This document shows positions 49,177 through 63,865 of a stretch of DNA of 64,000 bases, piece after piece. The translations under genes were made by a program, and so were the position numbers. Source of the stretch: an uncultured Pelagibacteraceae bacterium (GTDB lineage Bacteria; Pseudomonadota; Alphaproteobacteria; Pelagibacterales; Pelagibacteraceae); assembly GCA_902623735.1 (NCBI GenBank), contig CACNUU010000002.1, positions 98,761 to 162,760 on the forward strand. Reading direction: 5' to 3'. How positions within the stretch are numbered: position 1 is the first letter of the stretch; every line of letters begins with the position of its first letter. The notes under the pieces were generated by a model. The model worked only from the letters and a program-made list of their open reading frames with translations, did not search any database and was not told the origin of the DNA.

Positions 49177-51132
49177 TTAATTGAAGCTTATTGGATCAAC
49201 ATCAACTGAAAGTTTTATTCCCGATAAAAACTTATACTTGGGAATTATTTGTGCCAAAGAGTTCTGTAATCGTAAAGTTTTTGGGCCTCTAATTAGAAGT
49301 CTGACACGGTATTTCCCTTTTAATTTGAAAATAGGTGCACTCACTGGACCTAAAATTTTTCCATAAATTTTATTTTGAATAGATAACTTGAATTTGATTG
49401 CCTCTTTTTCTAATTTTTTTTCATTTTTTCCCGTTAAAATTAAAGAGATAAATCTTTGAAAGGGAGGAAGATTATTTTTTTTTCTGATTTCGATCTCTTT
49501 ATCTAAAAAAATTTCTGGATTCTTATTTGTAATATCTGAGATCATTTTTAAATTAGGGTTATACGTTTGAAAATATACTTTTGAAGATTGACCAGTACGT
49601 CCAGCTCTTCCAGACAATTGATGGTAAAGTTGTAAATTTTTTTCTGCAGATCTTAAATCATGTCCTTGTGAAGATAAGTCGATATCAACTACAACAATAC
49701 AATTTAAATTTGGAAAATGAAAACCTTTAGAAATCAATTGTGTTCCAATTAAAATATCAATTTCATTATTTATTATTTTGTCTAATTTGAATTTTGAACT
49801 TTTTTTATTCATTGTATCACTTGAAAAAATTTCAACTTTTTTTGATGAAAAAATTTTTTTAACTTCCTCTGAAACTCTTTCCACGCCTGGGCCACTAAAT
49901 ATAAAATCACATTTCTCTTTATCATGACAATTTCTTTTTAATGAAGTTTTAAATCCACAATAATGACATAAAAGATAATCTTTATTTTTATGAAAAACTA
50001 AGTTGATTGAACAATTCGGACATGAAAAGCTTTTGAAACATTTTCTACACAAAGCATTAGGTGCAAATCCTCTTCTATTTAAAAAAAATAAAATTTGATC
50101 ATTTTTTTTTAAATGAAAATAGACTTTATTTATTACTTCTTTAGAAATCCATGATTGTCGTTCAAGTTTAACATTGTTGAGATTTATTATTTCATAATCG
50201 GGTAAAGATGCATTTTTATATCTTTGTTCAAGCTTTGACATACTATATTTTTTTTTTCTAATATTTTCAAAAGTCTCAATTGATGGTACAGCGGTAATTA
50301 AATTGATAGGAATATTTTCGAATGATGCTCTCGAAATTGCCATGTCTCTAGCATTATATATAACTCCTTCATCTTGCTTGTAAGATTGATCATGTTCCTC
50401 ATCAACTATGATCAATCCTAATTTTGAAAACGGTAAAAATAATGAGGATCGCGCTCCGATAACAACTTTTATTTCACCTGTAATTACGCCACTCCAAATA
50501 ATTTCTTTATTCTTTTTTGTAATACTTGAATGCCATACAGCTGGGGTGAAACCAAAAAATTCAAAAAATGTCTTCTCAAATTGGTTAGTAAGACCGATTT
50601 CGGGTAACATTATCAAGCCTTGATATCCTTTAGTTAAAATATTTTTTAGTGCCTCAAAATAAACTATAGTTTTTCCAGATCCAGTTGTACCTTGTAAAAC
50701 ATGAACATTAAATTTTTTATTAAAATTATTTATTTCGTTAAGAGTTTTTTTTTGTTCTAAGTTTAGTTTAATTAAATTTTCTTTTATTTTAGAATTAAAA
50801 TTATCGTAATATTTTTTGTCAATTTTTTTTTCAGGATTACCACTAGTTAAAACTAATTTAAGAGCCATCCCTTTTGGAACAATATTATACTCTGAAAACC
50901 AGTTTAAAAAGTTTATTGTACTTTTTTTTAAGCTTGGAATTTCTATTTTATTTAAAATTTTTTTTACTTTAAATTTCTTAAATTTTTCTCTCTCAAATTC
51001 ATTCCATACAACTCCAATTATTTTGGCTTTTCCAAATGGAACCTCAACAAAATCACCAATATTTAATTTTAAATCGCTTTCGTAAGTAAATGGATGATTA
51101 AATATGTTGGGTAAAAGAATCGGAAACTTCAT
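49177..51132 (-). CDS. priA: Primosomal protein N' (replication restart helicase PriA)
   Basis: Restarts collapsed replication forks by loading the replicative helicase. The 651 residues have the N-terminal DNA-binding domain, helicase motifs VLQGTTGSGKTIVYFE and IIVDEEHDQSYKQDE, LGIGTQL-like IDILIGTQLISKGFHFPN, and QLSGRAGRTGQ. Eight zinc-binding cysteines lie in CRKCFKSFSCPNC, CHYCGF and CHDKEKC. Shorter than E. coli PriA (732). It sits between lpdA and atpH, as in many alphaproteobacteria. Confidence 0.95.
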   Translation of the reverse strand: MKFPILLPNIFNHPFTYESDLKLNIGDFVEVPFGKAKIIGVVWNEFEREKFKKFKVKKILNKIEIPSLKKSTINFLNWFSEYNIVPKGMALKLVLTSGNPEKKIDKKYYDNFNSKIKENLIKLNLEQKKTLNEINNFNKKFNVHVLQGTTGSGKTIVYFEALKNILTKGYQGLIMLPEIGLTNQFEKTFFEFFGFTPAVWHSSITKKNKEIIWSGVITGEIKVVIGARSSLFLPFSKLGLIIVDEEHDQSYKQDEGVIYNARDMAISRASFENIPINLITAVPSIETFENIRKKKYSMSKLEQRYKNASLPDYEIINLNNVKLERQSWISKEVINKVYFHLKKNDQILFFLNRRGFAPNALCRKCFKSFSCPNCSINLVFHKNKDYLLCHYCGFKTSLKRNCHDKEKCDFIFSGPGVERVSEEVKKIFSSKKVEIFSSDTMNKKSSKFKLDKIINNEIDILIGTQLISKGFHFPNLNCIVVVDIDLSSQGHDLRSAEKNLQLYHQLSGRAGRTGQSSKVYFQTYNPNLKMISDITNKNPEIFLDKEIEIRKKNNLPPFQRFISLILTGKNEKKLEKEAIKFKLSIQNKIYGKILGPVSAPIFKLKGKYRVRLLIRGPKTLRLQNSLAQIIPKYKFLSGIKLSVDVDPISFN

Positions 51133-51154
51133 ATTTAGATAATATGAAAAATTC

Positions 51155-52555
51155 TTAAGAGTGTATTGCTCTTTTATCTACAGATAAAGCAGCCTCTTTT
51201 ACTGCCTCTGAGAAAGTTGGGTGGGCATGACATGTTCTAGCAATATCCTCAGAACTGGCTCCAAATTCCATGGCAATACCTATTTCTGCAATTAATTCAC
51301 CTGCATGAGGTCCGATCAAATGTGCTCCCAAAACTTTATCTGACTTTTCATCTGCTAGAATTTTTACAAATCCCTCTACATCATCAATCGCTTTTGCTCT
51401 GGAATTTGCCATAAAAGAAAATTTACCAATCTTATATTTTATATTCTGATTATTTAATTGTTCCTCAGTTTTACCGATAGATGCAACTTCCGGTGTTGTA
51501 TAAATAACTCCTGGAATCGTATCATAATTAACATGCCCAGATTGACCAGCAATATTTTCAGCGACAGCTACACCTTCATCCTCAGCTTTATGGGCTAGCA
51601 TTGGCCCAGCAATCACATCTCCAAGGGCATAAATATTATTTATGTTTGTTTGAAAATTTTTATTTGTCTTAATTCTACTTTTTTTATCAAGTTCAACTCC
51701 TACATTTTCCAGATTTAATCCTTTAGTGTTGGGCTTTCTTCCTACTGAAATTAAAACTACATCACAATCAAATTCTTTTTTATTTCCATCTTTATCTGTA
51801 GTTAAAACAATCGCTCCTGAAGAATTTTTTTTAATATTTTCCACTTTATGCTGCATATGAAAATTAATTCCTTGCTTCTTCAAAATTTTCATAAATTCAT
51901 TTGAAATTTCTTTATCCATACCTGGGGTGATATGATCTAAGAATTCAACAACATGCACATCTGCTCCTAGTCTAGACCATACGGAGCCCATTTCTAAACC
52001 AATATATCCACCACCAACAACTACCATTTTTTTTGGTACTTCATTTAATTTTAAAGCTCCTGTTGAAGAAACGATTGTTTTTTCATCAAATTCAATTCCT
52101 GGCAAAGGTACAGGTACTGATCCAGTTGCAATTATAATTTTTTCTGATTGAATTAATATTTCTTTATTATTTTCATCCTTTATTAAGATTTCATTTTTAG
52201 ATTTAAAACTTCCAGTCCCCTTAAAATAAGTGACTTTGTTTTTCTTTAATAAAAATTCAACACCTTTTGTAAGAACTGTCACAGCCTTATCTTTACTTTT
52301 CATCATCTTACCCAGATTTAGTTTTACATTTTCGACTTCAATACCTTTATTTGATAAATTTTTAATTTTATGAAACTCTTCTGATAAGTTTAATAGACTC
52401 TTTGATGGAATACAGCCAATATTCAAACAAGTTCCACCTAATGAGCCCCTTGACTCTATACAAGCTGTTTTTAAACCAAGCTGTGCAAGTCGAATTGCAC
52501 ACACATAGCCCCCCGGACCACCACCAATTACTATTGCTTGAAATTTTTCTGTCAT
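51155..52555 (-). CDS. lpdA: Dihydrolipoyl dehydrogenase (E3)
   Basis: FAD enzyme that reoxidises the lipoyl groups of 2-oxoacid dehydrogenase complexes and reduces NAD. The 466 residues have GGGPGGYVCAIRLAQLG, the redox disulfide in GGTCLNIGCIPSKSLL, the NAD site VVVGGGYIGLEMG, and the C-terminal HAHPTFSEAVKEAAL. Follows sucB with no gap, so it serves the 2-oxoglutarate dehydrogenase complex; it may be shared with others. Confidence 0.97.
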   Translation of the reverse strand: MTEKFQAIVIGGGPGGYVCAIRLAQLGLKTACIESRGSLGGTCLNIGCIPSKSLLNLSEEFHKIKNLSNKGIEVENVKLNLGKMMKSKDKAVTVLTKGVEFLLKKNKVTYFKGTGSFKSKNEILIKDENNKEILIQSEKIIIATGSVPVPLPGIEFDEKTIVSSTGALKLNEVPKKMVVVGGGYIGLEMGSVWSRLGADVHVVEFLDHITPGMDKEISNEFMKILKKQGINFHMQHKVENIKKNSSGAIVLTTDKDGNKKEFDCDVVLISVGRKPNTKGLNLENVGVELDKKSRIKTNKNFQTNINNIYALGDVIAGPMLAHKAEDEGVAVAENIAGQSGHVNYDTIPGVIYTTPEVASIGKTEEQLNNQNIKYKIGKFSFMANSRAKAIDDVEGFVKILADEKSDKVLGAHLIGPHAGELIAEIGIAMEFGASSEDIARTCHAHPTFSEAVKEAALSVDKRAIHS

Positions 52556-53854
52556 CTAAATGTTTAAAAATAACCTTCTTGGATCTTCTAAATTTTCTTT
52601 TATCATTTTCAAAAAAGAGACCGACTCTTTTCCGTCAATTATTCTATGATCATATGAAAGAGCTAAAAACATTATTGGCCTGATTTTTATTTCACCATTT
52701 ATAGCAGTTGGTCTATCTACAATATTATGCATTCCCAATACACCTGATTGAGGTAAGTTTAAAATTGGTGTTGAAAGCATGGAACCATAAACACCACCAT
52801 TACTTATTGTAAATGTTCCACCTTGAAGATCCTCGATTGTGAGTTTTCCCTCTTTTGCTTTATCAGAAATCTGTTTAATATTTTTTTCAATATCAGCAAA
52901 TGACAATTCATCCGCATTTTTTAAAACAGGAACCACAAGCCCTTTATCTGTGCCGACGGCAAAACTTATATTATAATAATTTTTATAAACAATCTGGTCG
53001 CCTTCAATTTCAGCGTTAACAGCAGGAAAATTTTTCAATCCTAGTACGCAAGCTTTCACAAAAAATGACATCAAACCAAGCTTTACTCCATATCGATTTT
53101 GAAAATCTTCCTGATTTTCATTTTTCATTTCCATAATATTTGTCATATCCACTTCATTGAATGTAGTCAGTAATGCCGCGTTTTCTTGAGCTTGCTTTAA
53201 TCTTTTTGCAATAGTTTGTCTCAGTCTAGTCATTTTAATTCTCTCTTCTTCACCATATTGGATTTTTCTCTCAGAGGGTGCTGGGTTAAGACCCATTAGA
53301 TTGATTAAATCACCTTTCAAAACTCTTCCATCTTTTCCAGTTCCTTTTACAGACTCTAAATTAATTTTATTCTCTGATACGATTTTCCTGACTGCAGGAG
53401 ATAAAGTTTGATCTATTTTCTTGGTTTTTGCTGATTTGGGTTTCTTTTTAATCTCATTAGTTAAGATCAATGGTTGATCTTCTTTATCAAGTTCGTCCTC
53501 TGCTTCCGTCTCAAAAATTTGTGGCTCCTTTTTTTGAGTTTCTAAATTGACAACATTGTCTTCATTTTTAATCGGCTTAATTTTTTCAATTTTTTCTTCT
53601 TTTTTGGAAATTGATCCACTCTCAGTAACTGATCCCAAAAGTGCACCTACCTCTACAACTGACCCATCTTTTGAATTTATTTCTTTTAATGTTCCAGAAA
53701 TTGGGGAAGGGACTTCTAAATTAACTTTATCCGTCTCCAATTCAACAATAGGTTCATCAGCTTCAACAGTATCTCCCTCATTTTTTAACCATTTAGAAAC
53801 TGTTGCTTCTGTTATACTTTCGCCTAAAATAGGAACTACAATTTTTTCACTCAT
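52556..53854 (-). CDS. sucB: 2-oxoglutarate dehydrogenase E2 (dihydrolipoyl succinyltransferase)
   Basis: Core of the 2-oxoglutarate dehydrogenase complex. The 432 residues hold one lipoyl domain (lipoyl lysine in [15 protein letters not shown], about K43), a charged linker, the E1/E3-binding domain ([32 protein letters not shown]) and the catalytic domain ending with [12 protein letters not shown]. The linker is rich in Glu and Lys rather than Ala and Pro, in keeping with the AT-rich genome. Confidence 0.97.
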   Translation of the reverse strand: MSEKIVVPILGESITEATVSKWLKNEGDTVEADEPIVELETDKVNLEVPSPISGTLKEINSKDGSVVEVGALLGSVTESGSISKKEEKIEKIKPIKNEDNVVNLETQKKEPQIFETEAEDELDKEDQPLILTNEIKKKPKSAKTKKIDQTLSPAVRKIVSENKINLESVKGTGKDGRVLKGDLINLMGLNPAPSERKIQYGEEERIKMTRLRQTIAKRLKQAQENAALLTTFNEVDMTNIMEMKNENQEDFQNRYGVKLGLMSFFVKACVLGLKNFPAVNAEIEGDQIVYKNYYNISFAVGTDKGLVVPVLKNADELSFADIEKNIKQISDKAKEGKLTIEDLQGGTFTISNGGVYGSMLSTPILNLPQSGVLGMHNIVDRPTAINGEIKIRPIMFLALSYDHRIIDGKESVSFLKMIKENLEDPRRLFLNI

Positions 53855-53860
53855 TATTTT

Positions 53861-56734
53861 TTAACTAAAAACTTTTTTAATAATTTCTTGTTGTTGAGAA
53901 ATGTGCCGTTTTACATATCCTGTTGCTGGAGATGCATCAGGGCTTCTTCCTATATAAGAAATCTTATTATTATTAGCCTTAATACTATCTAATGTCCATT
54001 GGATATAATCTCTAACTGAAAACCATGCACCCATATTTTTAGGTTCCTCTTGACACCAGTAAAATTTAGCATTTTTAGCGTAAGGTTTGATTTCTCTTAC
54101 TAAACTTTTTGCAGGAAATGGGTAAAGTTGTTCTATTCTATATATAATTATATCATTAATATTTAACTTTTCTCTAGCCTCAATTAAATCAAAATATATT
54201 TTCCCGGAACAAAGAATTACTTTCCTAATTTTATCAGCTTTTTTTAATTTTATAAAACCTTTACTTTCAGGATCAATTGCATGGTCCCATAGTACTCTGT
54301 GAAAAGAATTTTTTTTACTAAAATCCTCTAAATTAGACACACAATGTTTATGTCTAAGTAATGATTTTGGTGTCATCATAATCAGAGGTTTTCTAAAGTC
54401 TCTATGCATTTGTCTTCTTAGCGCGTGAAAGTAATTTGCGGGTGTTGTGCAATTCATAACTTGCATATTATCATTTGAGCATAGTTGTAAGAATCTTTCC
54501 AATCTTGCTGAAGAGTGCTCCGGACCTTGTCCCTCATAACCATGAGGCAAAAGCATCACCAAACCTGATGCTCTAGACCATTTTCTTTCTCCAGATGCAA
54601 CAAATTGATCTATTACTACTTGAGCACCATTTGCAAAATCTCCAAATTGTGCCTCCCATATAGTAAGAGTATTGGGCTCAACTAAACTATAACCATACTC
54701 AAACCCCAAAACAGCTAACTCAGATAAAAAACTATCTACCACTTCAAAATTTTTTTGTTTTTTTGAAATATTATTTAATGGAATATATCTTGAATTGTCT
54801 TGTTGATTTCTCAAAACTGAGTGTCGTTGACTAAATGTTCCCCTTCCTGAATCTTGACCAACAAGTCTTACTGGATAACCTTCCTCAAGTAATGATCCAA
54901 ATGCCAGTGACTCAGCTGTAGACCAATCAATTCCTTTCTCTGATAAGACAGACAGCTTCCTAATATTAAAAATTTTTGAAATAGTTTTATGAACATTCAA
55001 ATCTTGTGGAAGTGAATTAATTTTTTCCGATATTTCAATTAATTTTTTTTTGTCATATCCAGTAACACCTCGTCTATCCTTTCCTCTCTCAGGTTTATAT
55101 CTTGACCAAGTGCCTTCAAACCATTCAATTTTTGGCTTATAATTTTTTGCATTCTTGAACTGTTCATTTAAGAGATCTTTGAATTTATTTACAGAACTCT
55201 CTAAATAATCTTTGGAAATAGACCTTTCTTCAACTAATTTTTTACCATATACTATTACCGGTGAAGGGTGAGATCTTATCTTTTTATACATTAGTGGTTG
55301 AGTAAATGAGGGCTCATCGCCTTCATTATGACCAAACCTTCTATAACAAATTAAATCAATTAATACATCCCTATTGAATTTTAATCTAAAATCTGTGGCT
55401 ATTCTTGCTGCGTAAACCACTGCTTCAGGGTCGTCACCATTTACATGTATGATTGGTGCCTCAACCATTTTTGCAACATCAGATGGATATGGAGATGACC
55501 TTGCAAATCTTGGGCTGGTTGTAAATCCTATTTGGTTATTGACTATTATATGGATTGTGCCTCCTGTATTATGTCCTGGCAGACCAGACATTGCAAAACA
55601 CTCTGCAACTACTCCTTGGCCAGCAAACGCGGCATCTCCATGTATCAAAATTGGTATAACTTTTTTTCTTTCTTTGTCTTGATGAAAAAATTGTTTAGCC
55701 CTTGTTTGTCCTAACACAACAGGATTTACTGCTTCTAAATGAGATGGATTGTCAGTTAAGCTTACGTGAACTGAATTCCCATCAAATTCTCTATTCGATG
55801 AGGCTCCTAAATGATATTTAACATCACCAGTGTCATCTTTTGAAGTTGAGCTTATTTCTCCTGTGAACTCATTAAAAATTCTTTTGTAAGATTTCTGTAA
55901 AACGTTTGCTAAGACATTTAATCTACCTCTGTGTGACATTCCAATTTTAACCTCTTTAACTTGAGATTGACCACCAATCTTAATTATTTGCTCTAAAGCA
56001 GGAATTAGGCTCTCGCCTCCATCAAGACCAAATCTTTTAGTACCAACATATTTAGTGTGTAAGAACTTTTCAAAACCTTCGGCTTGAATCAATTTATTTA
56101 AAATTGCCTCTTTTCCATTTTGGGTAAATTTAAAATCATCAGCTTTTTCTACTCTATCTCTAAACCATTTTCTCTCCGTAGGATTTGAGATATGCATATA
56201 TTCATATCCTATTGTGCTACAATATTTTTCTCTTAAAAAATTCAATATCTCTTTAATATTTGAGTGTTCTTTATTAATTACTCCATCAAGAAATATTTTA
56301 TTTTCATAGTCCTCTTTTTTAAAACCGTAAGACTCTGGATGAAGTTCATCAAGATATTCGGCTTTTAGTAATCCCAAAGGGTCTAATTTTGCTATTAAAT
56401 GACCTCTTTGTCTATAAGATCTTATCATTGCCACAGCTTTAATCGAATTAGCATTTGATTTGATCATATCTTTTTCATTAGAAAATCTATTTTTAATATT
56501 TCGATTAATAGTTTTATTTATTGAAACTTTCCTAGATGGGCTCCATGAAGGTCCATTGATTTCTTTTACAACATCATTAACTTCATCACCAATCTCATTA
56601 AAATATTCTCTCCAACTATCGGGTAAAGTTGGATCGTTGTTTATAAACTTCATATACATATCTTCAATGAATGTATTATTAGATTTATTTAAAAAGGCTG
56701 TTTTGGCGTATTCTAAATTTTTAGGAGATGACAT
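53861..56734 (-). CDS. sucA: 2-oxoglutarate dehydrogenase E1
   Basis: Thiamine-diphosphate enzyme that decarboxylates 2-oxoglutarate, the entry to the second half of the TCA cycle. The 957 residues match the homodimeric E1 family: N-terminal E2-binding segment (FIEDMYMKFINNDPTLPDSWREYF), KVGMSHRGRLNVL, the HGDAAFAGQGVVAE cofactor region, DLICYRRFGHNEGDEPSFTQP, and PHGYEGQGPEHSSARLERFL. Six bases from sucB and 35 bases after sucD. Confidence 0.97.
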   Translation of the reverse strand: MSSPKNLEYAKTAFLNKSNNTFIEDMYMKFINNDPTLPDSWREYFNEIGDEVNDVVKEINGPSWSPSRKVSINKTINRNIKNRFSNEKDMIKSNANSIKAVAMIRSYRQRGHLIAKLDPLGLLKAEYLDELHPESYGFKKEDYENKIFLDGVINKEHSNIKEILNFLREKYCSTIGYEYMHISNPTERKWFRDRVEKADDFKFTQNGKEAILNKLIQAEGFEKFLHTKYVGTKRFGLDGGESLIPALEQIIKIGGQSQVKEVKIGMSHRGRLNVLANVLQKSYKRIFNEFTGEISSTSKDDTGDVKYHLGASSNREFDGNSVHVSLTDNPSHLEAVNPVVLGQTRAKQFFHQDKERKKVIPILIHGDAAFAGQGVVAECFAMSGLPGHNTGGTIHIIVNNQIGFTTSPRFARSSPYPSDVAKMVEAPIIHVNGDDPEAVVYAARIATDFRLKFNRDVLIDLICYRRFGHNEGDEPSFTQPLMYKKIRSHPSPVIVYGKKLVEERSISKDYLESSVNKFKDLLNEQFKNAKNYKPKIEWFEGTWSRYKPERGKDRRGVTGYDKKKLIEISEKINSLPQDLNVHKTISKIFNIRKLSVLSEKGIDWSTAESLAFGSLLEEGYPVRLVGQDSGRGTFSQRHSVLRNQQDNSRYIPLNNISKKQKNFEVVDSFLSELAVLGFEYGYSLVEPNTLTIWEAQFGDFANGAQVVIDQFVASGERKWSRASGLVMLLPHGYEGQGPEHSSARLERFLQLCSNDNMQVMNCTTPANYFHALRRQMHRDFRKPLIMMTPKSLLRHKHCVSNLEDFSKKNSFHRVLWDHAIDPESKGFIKLKKADKIRKVILCSGKIYFDLIEAREKLNINDIIIYRIEQLYPFPAKSLVREIKPYAKNAKFYWCQEEPKNMGAWFSVRDYIQWTLDSIKANNNKISYIGRSPDASPATGYVKRHISQQQEIIKKVFS

Positions 56735-56769
56735 TATTTAATATTAATATAGACCCACTATAAAATTTT

Positions 56770-57645
56770 TCAATTAGACAATTTATTTAATAGTGTTTTT
56801 CCAATATTTGATGGTGAGTTAGCAATTATTATTCCACATTCTTCCATTTTTTTGATTTTATCTTCTGCCCCGCCTTTGCCTCCAGAAATAATTGCACCAG
56901 CATGGCCCATTCTTCGTCCCTTTGGAGCTGTTATTCCAGCTATAAATCCAACAATTGGTTTCTTAATTTTATGATTTTTAACAAATTCTGCAGCCTCTTC
57001 TTCGGCAGTACCACCGATTTCACCAATCATTAAAATTGATTGAGTTTCTTCATCGTTTAAAAATAATTCTAAACAATCAATAAAATTTGTTCCGTTTACT
57101 GGATCTCCTCCTATGCCTATGCATGTAGATTGCCCTAAACCATTCTCTGTAGTTTGTGCAACCGCTTCATAAGTAAGAGTGCCTGATCTAGATACGATTC
57201 CAACTGAACCTTTTTTATGAATATTTCCAGGCATAATTCCAATTTTACATTCATCAGGAGTAATTATTCCAGGACAATTAGGGCCTATCAATCTACTTTT
57301 TGATCCGTTTAATTTTTTTTTAACTCTTAGCATGTCTTGAATAGGGATTCCTTCAGTAATACAAACTATAAGTTCTACGTTGGCATCTATTGCCTCAATA
57401 ATAGCCTCCGCAGCAAACTTAGCAGGCACATAGATCATGGTTGCGTCTGCTCCAACTTTTGCTTTAGCCTCCTCAACAGTGTTAAAAACAGGTTTATCCA
57501 GATGAATTTGGCCTCCCTTTTTTGGTGTTACTCCGCCTACTAAATTAGTTCCATATTTTATTGCTTGTTCTGAATGAAATGTACCATGTCCTCCAGTAAA
57601 GCCTTGGCAAATAACTTTAGTATTTTTATTCACTAAAACAGACAT
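56770..57645 (-). CDS. sucD: Succinyl-CoA ligase, alpha subunit
   Basis: Substrate-level phosphorylation step converting succinyl-CoA to succinate with formation of ATP or GTP. The 291 residues show CoA-binding [27 protein letters not shown], and the phosphorylated histidine in [17 protein letters not shown]. Shares one base with the sucC stop. Confidence 0.97.
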   Translation of the reverse strand: MSVLVNKNTKVICQGFTGGHGTFHSEQAIKYGTNLVGGVTPKKGGQIHLDKPVFNTVEEAKAKVGADATMIYVPAKFAAEAIIEAIDANVELIVCITEGIPIQDMLRVKKKLNGSKSRLIGPNCPGIITPDECKIGIMPGNIHKKGSVGIVSRSGTLTYEAVAQTTENGLGQSTCIGIGGDPVNGTNFIDCLELFLNDEETQSILMIGEIGGTAEEEAAEFVKNHKIKKPIVGFIAGITAPKGRRMGHAGAIISGGKGGAEDKIKKMEECGIIIANSPSNIGKTLLNKLSN

Positions 57646-58805
57646 TATTCTACAGCCTTAACTATTTTTTGAGCGGCATCATCTAAGTTTTCTGCTGAAA
57701 TTAATTTTAAACCTGACTCGTTCAAAATTTTTCTTCCTTCAAAAAAATTTGTTCCTGCAAGTCTTACGACTAATGGGACATTAATTTTCATTTCTTTTGC
57801 TGCATCAACTACACCTTGTGCCAGAATATCACATCTCATGATTCCACCAAAAATATTAATCAAAATACCTTTAACATTTTTATCTGAAAGAATTATTTTT
57901 AATGCTGCAGAAACTTTTTCTTTAGATGCACCACCACCAACATCCAAAAAATTTGCCGGTTCTTTTCCGTATTGTTTGATTATATCCATTGTTGCCATTG
58001 CCAGACCTGCACCATTAACCATGCAGCCAATACTTCCATCTAGTTTAATATATGCAAGGTCATGTTTGCTTGCTTCTATTTCAGTTGCATTTTCCTCATT
58101 CAAATCTCTGAGTTTTAAAATTTCAGGATGTCTGAATAAAGCATTTGAATCAAAATTTACTTTTGCATCAAGACATACTAGTTTTTTTTCTTCTGTTAAG
58201 ATTAAAGGATTTATTTCAACCATACTAGAGTCTGTACAAGTAAACATTTTGAATATTGATTGTATTAAAGAAATAGCTTGATTTTTCACTTCATGATCTA
58301 AATTAAAAATTTCAATAATTTTTTCACAATTTTCTTCAGAAATTTCCTCACTTATATCAACCTTTGTAGTAATAATTTTTTCAGGAAAATTTTTTGCAAC
58401 TTCTTCAATATCTATTCCCCCCTCATCACTTGATATAAAAGCAATTTTTGAGCTTGCTCTGTCTATTAAACACGATAGATAAAATTCCTTTTTAATATTA
58501 GATAATTCTTCCACATAAAGTCTTTTTACTTTTCTTCCCTCTGGTCCTGTTTGATTTGTTATTAATACTTTACCTAATAATTCTTTTGCAGCAGTACTCA
58601 ACTCATCTATACTGTTTAAAATTTTTACCCCACCTGCTTTGCCTCTACCACCAGCGTGAATTTGTGCTTTTAGGACAAATTTTTCTGTTTTAAATAATTT
58701 CGCTTTCTCTAATAATTCTTCAACTGAAAATGCAAATACACCCTTGGGAACAAGTGCACCATATTTTTTCAAAATTTCTTTAGCTTGGTGTTCGTGAATA
58801 TTCAT
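57645..58805 (-). CDS. sucC: Succinyl-CoA ligase, beta subunit
   Basis: Partner of SucD, 386 residues, ATP-grasp fold. Blocks [46 protein letters not shown] and [18 protein letters not shown], and [17 protein letters not shown] are the standard signatures. Two bases after mdh. Confidence 0.97.
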   Translation of the reverse strand: MNIHEHQAKEILKKYGALVPKGVFAFSVEELLEKAKLFKTEKFVLKAQIHAGGRGKAGGVKILNSIDELSTAAKELLGKVLITNQTGPEGRKVKRLYVEELSNIKKEFYLSCLIDRASSKIAFISSDEGGIDIEEVAKNFPEKIITTKVDISEEISEENCEKIIEIFNLDHEVKNQAISLIQSIFKMFTCTDSSMVEINPLILTEEKKLVCLDAKVNFDSNALFRHPEILKLRDLNEENATEIEASKHDLAYIKLDGSIGCMVNGAGLAMATMDIIKQYGKEPANFLDVGGGASKEKVSAALKIILSDKNVKGILINIFGGIMRCDILAQGVVDAAKEMKINVPLVVRLAGTNFFEGRKILNESGLKLISAENLDDAAQKIVKAVE

Positions 58806-58807
58806 TA

Positions 58808-61268
<2,461 letters not shown>

Positions 61269-61310
61269 GAATAAAATCTTTTAGATTAAAAATACTTATT
61301 AGTCTATTGT

Positions 61311-62090
61311 TTAAATATTAGCGGTTGCTAACATTTTTTTTATTTCAGCAATAGCCTTAGCTGGGTTTAAACCCTTTGGACAAGCACTAGTGCAGTTCAA
61401 AATTGTATGGCAACGATATAACTTTAATTCATCAGCAACTTTTTTTAATCTCGCTTGTCTTTCGTCATCTCTACTATCAATAATCCATCTATAAGCTTGT
61501 AATAAAACTGCAGGTCCTAAGTATTTATCTCCATTCCACCAATAACTTGGGCATGAAGTTGAACAACAAGCGCACATTATACATTCATAAGCACCATCAA
61601 GTTTTTCTCTCTCTTTTTTTGATTGTCTAATTTCCGTATTATCAGATTTTGCATTTGATTTTAACCAAGGCTCAATAGATTGGTATTGTCTGTATAAACC
61701 ATCTAAATCACCTATAAGATCTTTTTTTACTTTTAAATGTGGTAAAGGATAGATATCAATATCTCCATCAATTTCTGCATGCGGTTTGGTACAAGCCAAA
61801 CCATTTTTTCCTCCCATATTCATTGCACATGAACCACAAACACCATGAGCGCATGATCTTCTATAAGCTAAGGTAGGATCTATTTCATTTTTAATCTTAT
61901 TTAGTATATCTAAAACTTTGGATGGACAATTATCCATATCAACTTCATATGTGTCGATTCTAGGGTTTTCATTTGTCGATGGATCCCATCTATAAACATT
62001 TATTTTTCTTAAATTTTTTGAACCAGTTTTGTCTTTAAAATATTTACCTTTTTTTACTTCAGAATTTTGAGGTAAACTTATTTGAACCAT
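61311..62090 (-). CDS. sdhB: Succinate dehydrogenase iron-sulfur subunit
   Basis: Electron-transfer subunit of complex II. The 259 residues hold the 2Fe-2S ligands ([16 protein letters not shown] and a later Cys), the 4Fe-4S ligands ([16 protein letters not shown]) and the 3Fe-4S and third-cluster ligands ([21 protein letters not shown]). The start overlaps the sdhA stop by one base. Forty-two bases separate it from mmsA. Confidence 0.98.
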   Translation of the reverse strand: MVQISLPQNSEVKKGKYFKDKTGSKNLRKINVYRWDPSTNENPRIDTYEVDMDNCPSKVLDILNKIKNEIDPTLAYRRSCAHGVCGSCAMNMGGKNGLACTKPHAEIDGDIDIYPLPHLKVKKDLIGDLDGLYRQYQSIEPWLKSNAKSDNTEIRQSKKEREKLDGAYECIMCACCSTSCPSYWWNGDKYLGPAVLLQAYRWIIDSRDDERQARLKKVADELKLYRCHTILNCTSACPKGLNPAKAIAEIKKMLATANI

Positions 62091-63865
62091 TAATAAACTC
62101 TTTCTTGTGGTGGAAAATATTGAACATCATTCGTAAGAGTTGATTTGTGAACATCTCTATAAGTAATTTTTGTGTTTTTTCCATCACACCAAGCTAGAGT
62201 ATGCTGCATAAAATTTTTATCGTCTCTTTTTGGATAATCCTCTCTTGCATGTGCACCTCTACTTTCCTTTCTATGATATGCAGAATCAACTGTTGCGACT
62301 GCTTGCCTGATTAAATTATCAAATTCTAGAGTTTCAACTAAGTCAGTATTAAAAATAAGTGATTTGTCTTTTACTGATAAAGAATTTAGACCGTCATAAG
62401 TTTTTCTTATCTCCTCGACACCTTCTTTAAGTGTTTTTTCAGTTCTAAAAACTGCACATTTTGATTGCATTGTTTTTTGCATTGATAGTCTCAATTCTGC
62501 AGTACCTATATTACCTTCGGCATTTCTTATTTTATCAAATCTTTCGATACACTTCTGTGTTTCTGCTTCACCTAACTCTTCATGAGGTGTTCCAGGTTTT
62601 ATTAATTCAGAAGCTCTTTTTGCTGCAGCCCTTCCAAAAACGACTAGATCTATTAGAGAGTTAGATCCAAGTCTATTAGCGCCATGAACTGAAACACACG
62701 CTGCTTCACCAATAGCCATCAAACCAGGTACAGTTTTTTCGCTACCGTTTACAGTAAGAACTTCACCTTTGTAGTTTGTAGGGATGCCACCCATATTATA
62801 ATGAACTGTTGGTACTACAGGTATTGGTTCTTTTGTTACATCAACATTTGCAAATAATCTAGCAGCATCAGTGATACCTGGAAGTCTGCTTTCTATAATT
62901 TCTTTATCTAAATGGCTCAAATTCAAATGAACATGATCTTGATCCTTACCAACGCCTCTTCCTTCATTAATTTCAATTGACATTGATCTACTAACAACAT
63001 CTCTTGATGCTAGATCTTTTGCTTTTGGAGCATACCTTTCCATAAATCTTTCACCTTTAGAATTTGTAAGATATCCACCTTCTCCTCTTGCGCCTTCTGT
63101 AATTAATGTACCATGACCATAAATCCCTGTTGGATGAAATTGAACAAACTCCATATCTTGTAATGGTAAACCTGCTCTTAAAACCATTGCGTTACCATCC
63201 CCGGTACAAGTATGTGCAGAAGTTGCAGAATAATAAACTTTTCCATAACCACCTGTGGCTATAATTACAGTATGGGCTCTAAATCTATGGATTGTGCCAT
63301 CATTAAGATTCCAAGCAATCAAACCTTTACATTCACCATCTTTCATAAGTAAATCTAAAGCAAAGTATTCAATAAAAAATTCTGTTTTGTGTTTTAAAGC
63401 TTGGCCATACAGGGTGTGTAAAATTGCATGACCAGTTCTATCAGCAGCTGCACATGTTCTTTGCACAATACCATTTCCATAATTCTTTGTCATACCTCCA
63501 AATGGTCTTTGATAAATTTTACCATCGTCTGTCCTGCTAAAAGGCACACCATATTTTTCTAATTCTATTACTGCTTTTGGTGCTTCTTTACAAAGGTACT
63601 CTATACAATCTTGATCGCCTAGCCAGTCAGCTCCTTTAACTGTGTCATACATATGCCAACGCCAATCATCTTCACCCATATTTCCTAGGGCTGCTGATAT
63701 ACCTCCTTGAGCTGCTGAAGTATGACTTCTCGTAGGGAAAACTTTTGAAATACATGCAGTTTTTAATCCAGCCTCACTTAAACCAACTGCAGCTCTTAAA
63801 CCAGATCCCCCAGCACCAAGGACTACAACGTCGTATTCATGATTTATTATTTTATATGAACTCAT
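62090..63865 (-). CDS. sdhA: Succinate dehydrogenase flavoprotein subunit
   Basis: Catalytic subunit of complex II, oxidising succinate to fumarate. The 591 residues show the FAD site [17 protein letters not shown], the histidine for covalent FAD in [41 protein letters not shown], and [19 protein letters not shown]. The ATG overlaps the stop of sdhD (ATGA). Confidence 0.98.
   Translation of the reverse strand: MSSYKIINHEYDVVVLGAGGSGLRAAVGLSEAGLKTACISKVFPTRSHTSAAQGGISAALGNMGEDDWRWHMYDTVKGADWLGDQDCIEYLCKEAPKAVIELEKYGVPFSRTDDGKIYQRPFGGMTKNYGNGIVQRTCAAADRTGHAILHTLYGQALKHKTEFFIEYFALDLLMKDGECKGLIAWNLNDGTIHRFRAHTVIIATGGYGKVYYSATSAHTCTGDGNAMVLRAGLPLQDMEFVQFHPTGIYGHGTLITEGARGEGGYLTNSKGERFMERYAPKAKDLASRDVVSRSMSIEINEGRGVGKDQDHVHLNLSHLDKEIIESRLPGITDAARLFANVDVTKEPIPVVPTVHYNMGGIPTNYKGEVLTVNGSEKTVPGLMAIGEAACVSVHGANRLGSNSLIDLVVFGRAAAKRASELIKPGTPHEELGEAETQKCIERFDKIRNAEGNIGTAELRLSMQKTMQSKCAVFRTEKTLKEGVEEIRKTYDGLNSLSVKDKSLIFNTDLVETLEFDNLIRQAVATVDSAYHRKESRGAHAREDYPKRDDKNFMQHTLAWCDGKNTKITYRDVHKSTLTNDVQYFPPQERVY

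Noticed and set aside
49140-49190. Terminator of priA from the A8/T6 stretch
   Set aside because: The stem would be only A-T pairs with no GC core; I could not support it. The same bases include the atpH promoter.
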